Source: Paludibacter sp. (GTDB lineage Bacteria > Bacteroidota > Bacteroidia > Bacteroidales > Paludibacteraceae). From it: a DNA stretch of 64,000 nucleotides. This document shows positions 62,300 through 64,000 of the stretch, one piece after another; within the stretch, counting starts at the first letter, position 1; every line of letters begins with the position of its first letter. Under the pieces are notes generated by a model. That model was not told the origin of the DNA. It ran no database searches and saw only the letters and a list, made by a program, of their open reading frames with translations. The position numbers were made by a program, and so were the translations under genes. Location of the stretch: positions 1 to 64,000 of the forward strand of contig JAQTTH010000002.1 of the NCBI GenBank assembly GCA_028710895.1, read 5' to 3'.

Positions 62300-64000
62300 A
62301 TGAAAAAAAATGTGATTGAAAACCAAATAAAGAAATTGTTTTGTTTTCTATTATTGACTTTGTCGTTTATTTTCTCGTTAACTTCCTGTTATAATTCCGA
62401 TGATGTTAAAGGAAATATTTACACTGCCAATGAAAAGAATTTGGGTCAATACCTGAAAGCTGATTCAGCTGAGTATTCCGAATTCTCAAAACTCTTGGAT
62501 ACTACAGAAGTTTTGGGAGTTTTGAATTCCTATGGAACATATACCTGCTTTGCTCCTGACAATAATGCAATGAGGAATTATTATGCTTTAAAAGGCAAAT
62601 CTAAACTTTCAGATTTCTCTTTAGATTCGTTAAGATTAATCGCTTATGATCACATTATTAATAAGGATTCCATTTATTCAACGAGCTTTATTTCAGGTCG
62701 CCTTTCTTCGCAAACAATGAGTGAGCGATATATTACCATCTCTTTTCAAAGCGATTCGATTTTTGTAAACAAAATCTCCCGGATTATTGAAAAAGATATT
62801 AAGGTCCACAATGGTGTAATACATAAAATCAGCAAAGTTTTAAACCCTAGCCGTTTAGGTGTTGTGGAGTTAATATCTCAGGATAAGAACTTTAAAATAT
62901 TTTATGAAGCCTTATTGACAACGGGTTTGGCAGATTCTTTATTAAAGGAAAAGGACACAAATTATGATCCAACAAAATATAGTACCAGTGTAGTTAAAGA
63001 TAATTGGGTATTTCACAAATTATCTGTTCCTTCAGCTCGGAAATTTGGGTACACACTTTTCATGGAGAGTGATGCCACATTTCTTAACTATGGAGTAACT
63101 GATTTGACATCACTGAAGGTAATAGCAGCAAACATCTATGATAAAACTTTTCCAGAAGATGCTAACGTTACGAATATTACTGATTCCCGAAATAGTCTGA
63201 ACAGATTTGTTGCATATCATATTTTGCAAAGAAATATCGATGTGTCTAAATTAATTGATGCATATGATTGTCAACACATGCTAAAAACAATTGATATGTA
63301 TGAATACTTTGAAACCATGTGCTCAAATACATTGATTGAGGTTTCAAAAATCCGTTCTTTGGGAACTACAGGCACAAACCAAATAAATAGATTGCCTGAA
63401 ACAGGTGAAGCTGTGCATATTACTTCCAATAATAATATTCAGGCTACAAACGGAATATATCATGAAATTGATAAACTGTTGTGTTATTATAAATCAGTGG
63501 ATGAGATGCTATCTTCCAAAAGGTTGCGTTTTGATGGAGCCAGTTTCTTTGATGAATTAGCAAATAACAATATGCGTGGCCAACCTATGACTACCTATTC
63601 TCAGAATAATAACGGATATTATTTGCCCAAGGGTTATCTCAACAGGTTGAAATGCTCCGATCAGACATCGCTTGTTTACCTAACAAGTTTCGCACCTTAT
63701 CTGGACTATGAAGGTGATGAACTATGGTTGGTCGCTCAATCCGGGAAATTATACGATTTTACTGTGACTACGCCGCCGGTACCTGCAGGAACTTATGAGG
63801 TCCGCTTTGGGTATCAGCCAACTGGTTTAAGGGGTGTTGCACAATTTTATTTCGATGACATGCCGGCTGGGCTGCCAGTAAACCTGAGTAATTTTGCAAA
63901 TAGTACTTCTGTAGGGTGGGAAAAACCAGGGTCGGTAGCAGAAGATCCGTTTGGGTATCAAAATGATAAAGTTTTGAGAAACCGTGGCTATATGAAAGGT
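62300..64000 (+). CDS. fasciclin-domain lipoprotein, C-terminus cut by the window edge
   Basis: The frame opens at ATG 62300 and is open to the end of the window (567 codons). The N-terminus is a lipoprotein signal with lipobox (FSLTSC followed by YNSDD), so it should be membrane-anchored and probably surface exposed. Fasciclin-type (FAS1) segments are visible: FSKLLDTTEVLGVLNSYGTY followed by CFAPDNNAM, then HNGVIHKISKVL, and a second region with NRFVAYHIL and NGIYHEIDKLL. In Bacteroidota such lipoproteins often stand beside SusC/SusD pairs and help to hold glycans, so a SusC/SusD pair may lie just beyond the window (inference). Confidence 0.85.
   Translation, partial: MKKNVIENQIKKLFCFLLLTLSFIFSLTSCYNSDDVKGNIYTANEKNLGQYLKADSAEYSEFSKLLDTTEVLGVLNSYGTYTCFAPDNNAMRNYYALKGKSKLSDFSLDSLRLIAYDHIINKDSIYSTSFISGRLSSQTMSERYITISFQSDSIFVNKISRIIEKDIKVHNGVIHKISKVLNPSRLGVVELISQDKNFKIFYEALLTTGLADSLLKEKDTNYDPTKYSTSVVKDNWVFHKLSVPSARKFGYTLFMESDATFLNYGVTDLTSLKVIAANIYDKTFPEDANVTNITDSRNSLNRFVAYHILQRNIDVSKLIDAYDCQHMLKTIDMYEYFETMCSNTLIEVSKIRSLGTTGTNQINRLPETGEAVHITSNNNIQATNGIYHEIDKLLCYYKSVDEMLSSKRLRFDGASFFDELANNNMRGQPMTTYSQNNNGYYLPKGYLNRLKCSDQTSLVYLTSFAPYLDYEGDELWLVAQSGKLYDFTVTTPPVPAGTYEVRFGYQPTGLRGVAQFYFDDMPAGLPVNLSNFANSTSVGWEKPGSVAEDPFGYQNDKVLRNRGYMKG

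Noticed and set aside
1-64000. tRNA or rRNA genes, for example as integration targets near the recombinases
   Set aside because: No cloverleaf-like sequence with a TTCGA-type arm or rRNA signature was noticed on either strand, although a covariance scan was not possible.

Overview
The window looks like the chromosome of a low-G+C Bacteroidota, most probably a Bacteroidales relative with a type IX secretion system (T9SS). This rests on the large secreted glycoside hydrolases ending in Por/T9SS-type C-terminal sorting domains, a hybrid two-component system (HTCS), a propeller-AraC regulator, the FISUMP and YwqK-repeat proteins, TAnnTTTG-type promoter boxes and the lack of clear Shine-Dalgarno sites. 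No rRNA, tRNA or CRISPR array was seen. The genus cannot be fixed from the sequence alone.

Layout. (1) 1-15.8 kb is an accessory, probably mobile region of mostly unrecognised genes. It starts with the cut end of an IS982-type element. Next comes a regularly spaced repeat array (CGGAACA every 76-80 bp) in front of a protein with family-A-polymerase-like motifs. A DNA adenine-type methyltransferase sits between two paralogous genes of unknown function. Then follow a YwqK-repeat lipoprotein, a FISUMP protein, three of four members of a tiny-protein family, a helix-turn-helix protein, a five-gene operon centred on an AAA+ ATPase, a serine recombinase and a tyrosine recombinase fragment. (2) 15.9-29.9 kb is a carbohydrate locus: a membrane propeller-AraC regulator, a GH115 alpha-glucuronidase, two GH31 enzymes and a catalytically empty binding protein. 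The GH31 pair shows gene conversion, a homopolymer frameshift and loss of a sorting tail. (3) 30.1-31.6 kb is a second recombination module: a serine recombinase on the minus strand and an intact tyrosine recombinase on the plus strand. About 105 bp in front of the serine recombinase matches, in inverted orientation, the DNA in front of the 14.9-kb serine recombinase, and the tyrosine recombinase matches the 15.6-kb fragment. The locus in (2) is therefore bracketed by related recombination modules. (4) 32.2-64 kb is a second polysaccharide locus: a PL11 rhamnogalacturonan lyase, a GH43-like enzyme, a divergent HTCS, two GH30 enzymes, a GH35 beta-galactosidase, three LamG-rich T9SS proteins, a 55-residue peptide gene and, cut by the window edge, a fasciclin-domain lipoprotein. 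No SusC/SusD pair lies in the window.

How the genes may work together (inference): the right half looks like a secreted pathway for pectic or arabinogalactan-type glycans. PL11 would cut the rhamnogalacturonan backbone, while GH43, GH30, GH35 and GH115 would trim galactan, arabinan and glucuronosyl side chains. The HTCS and the AraC-type sensor would switch the two loci on, and LamG and other binding modules would hold enzymes to the substrate or cell surface. The left accessory region carries DNA-transaction genes (polymerase-like, methyltransferase, AAA+, recombinases) and is the best place to look for an undescribed system.
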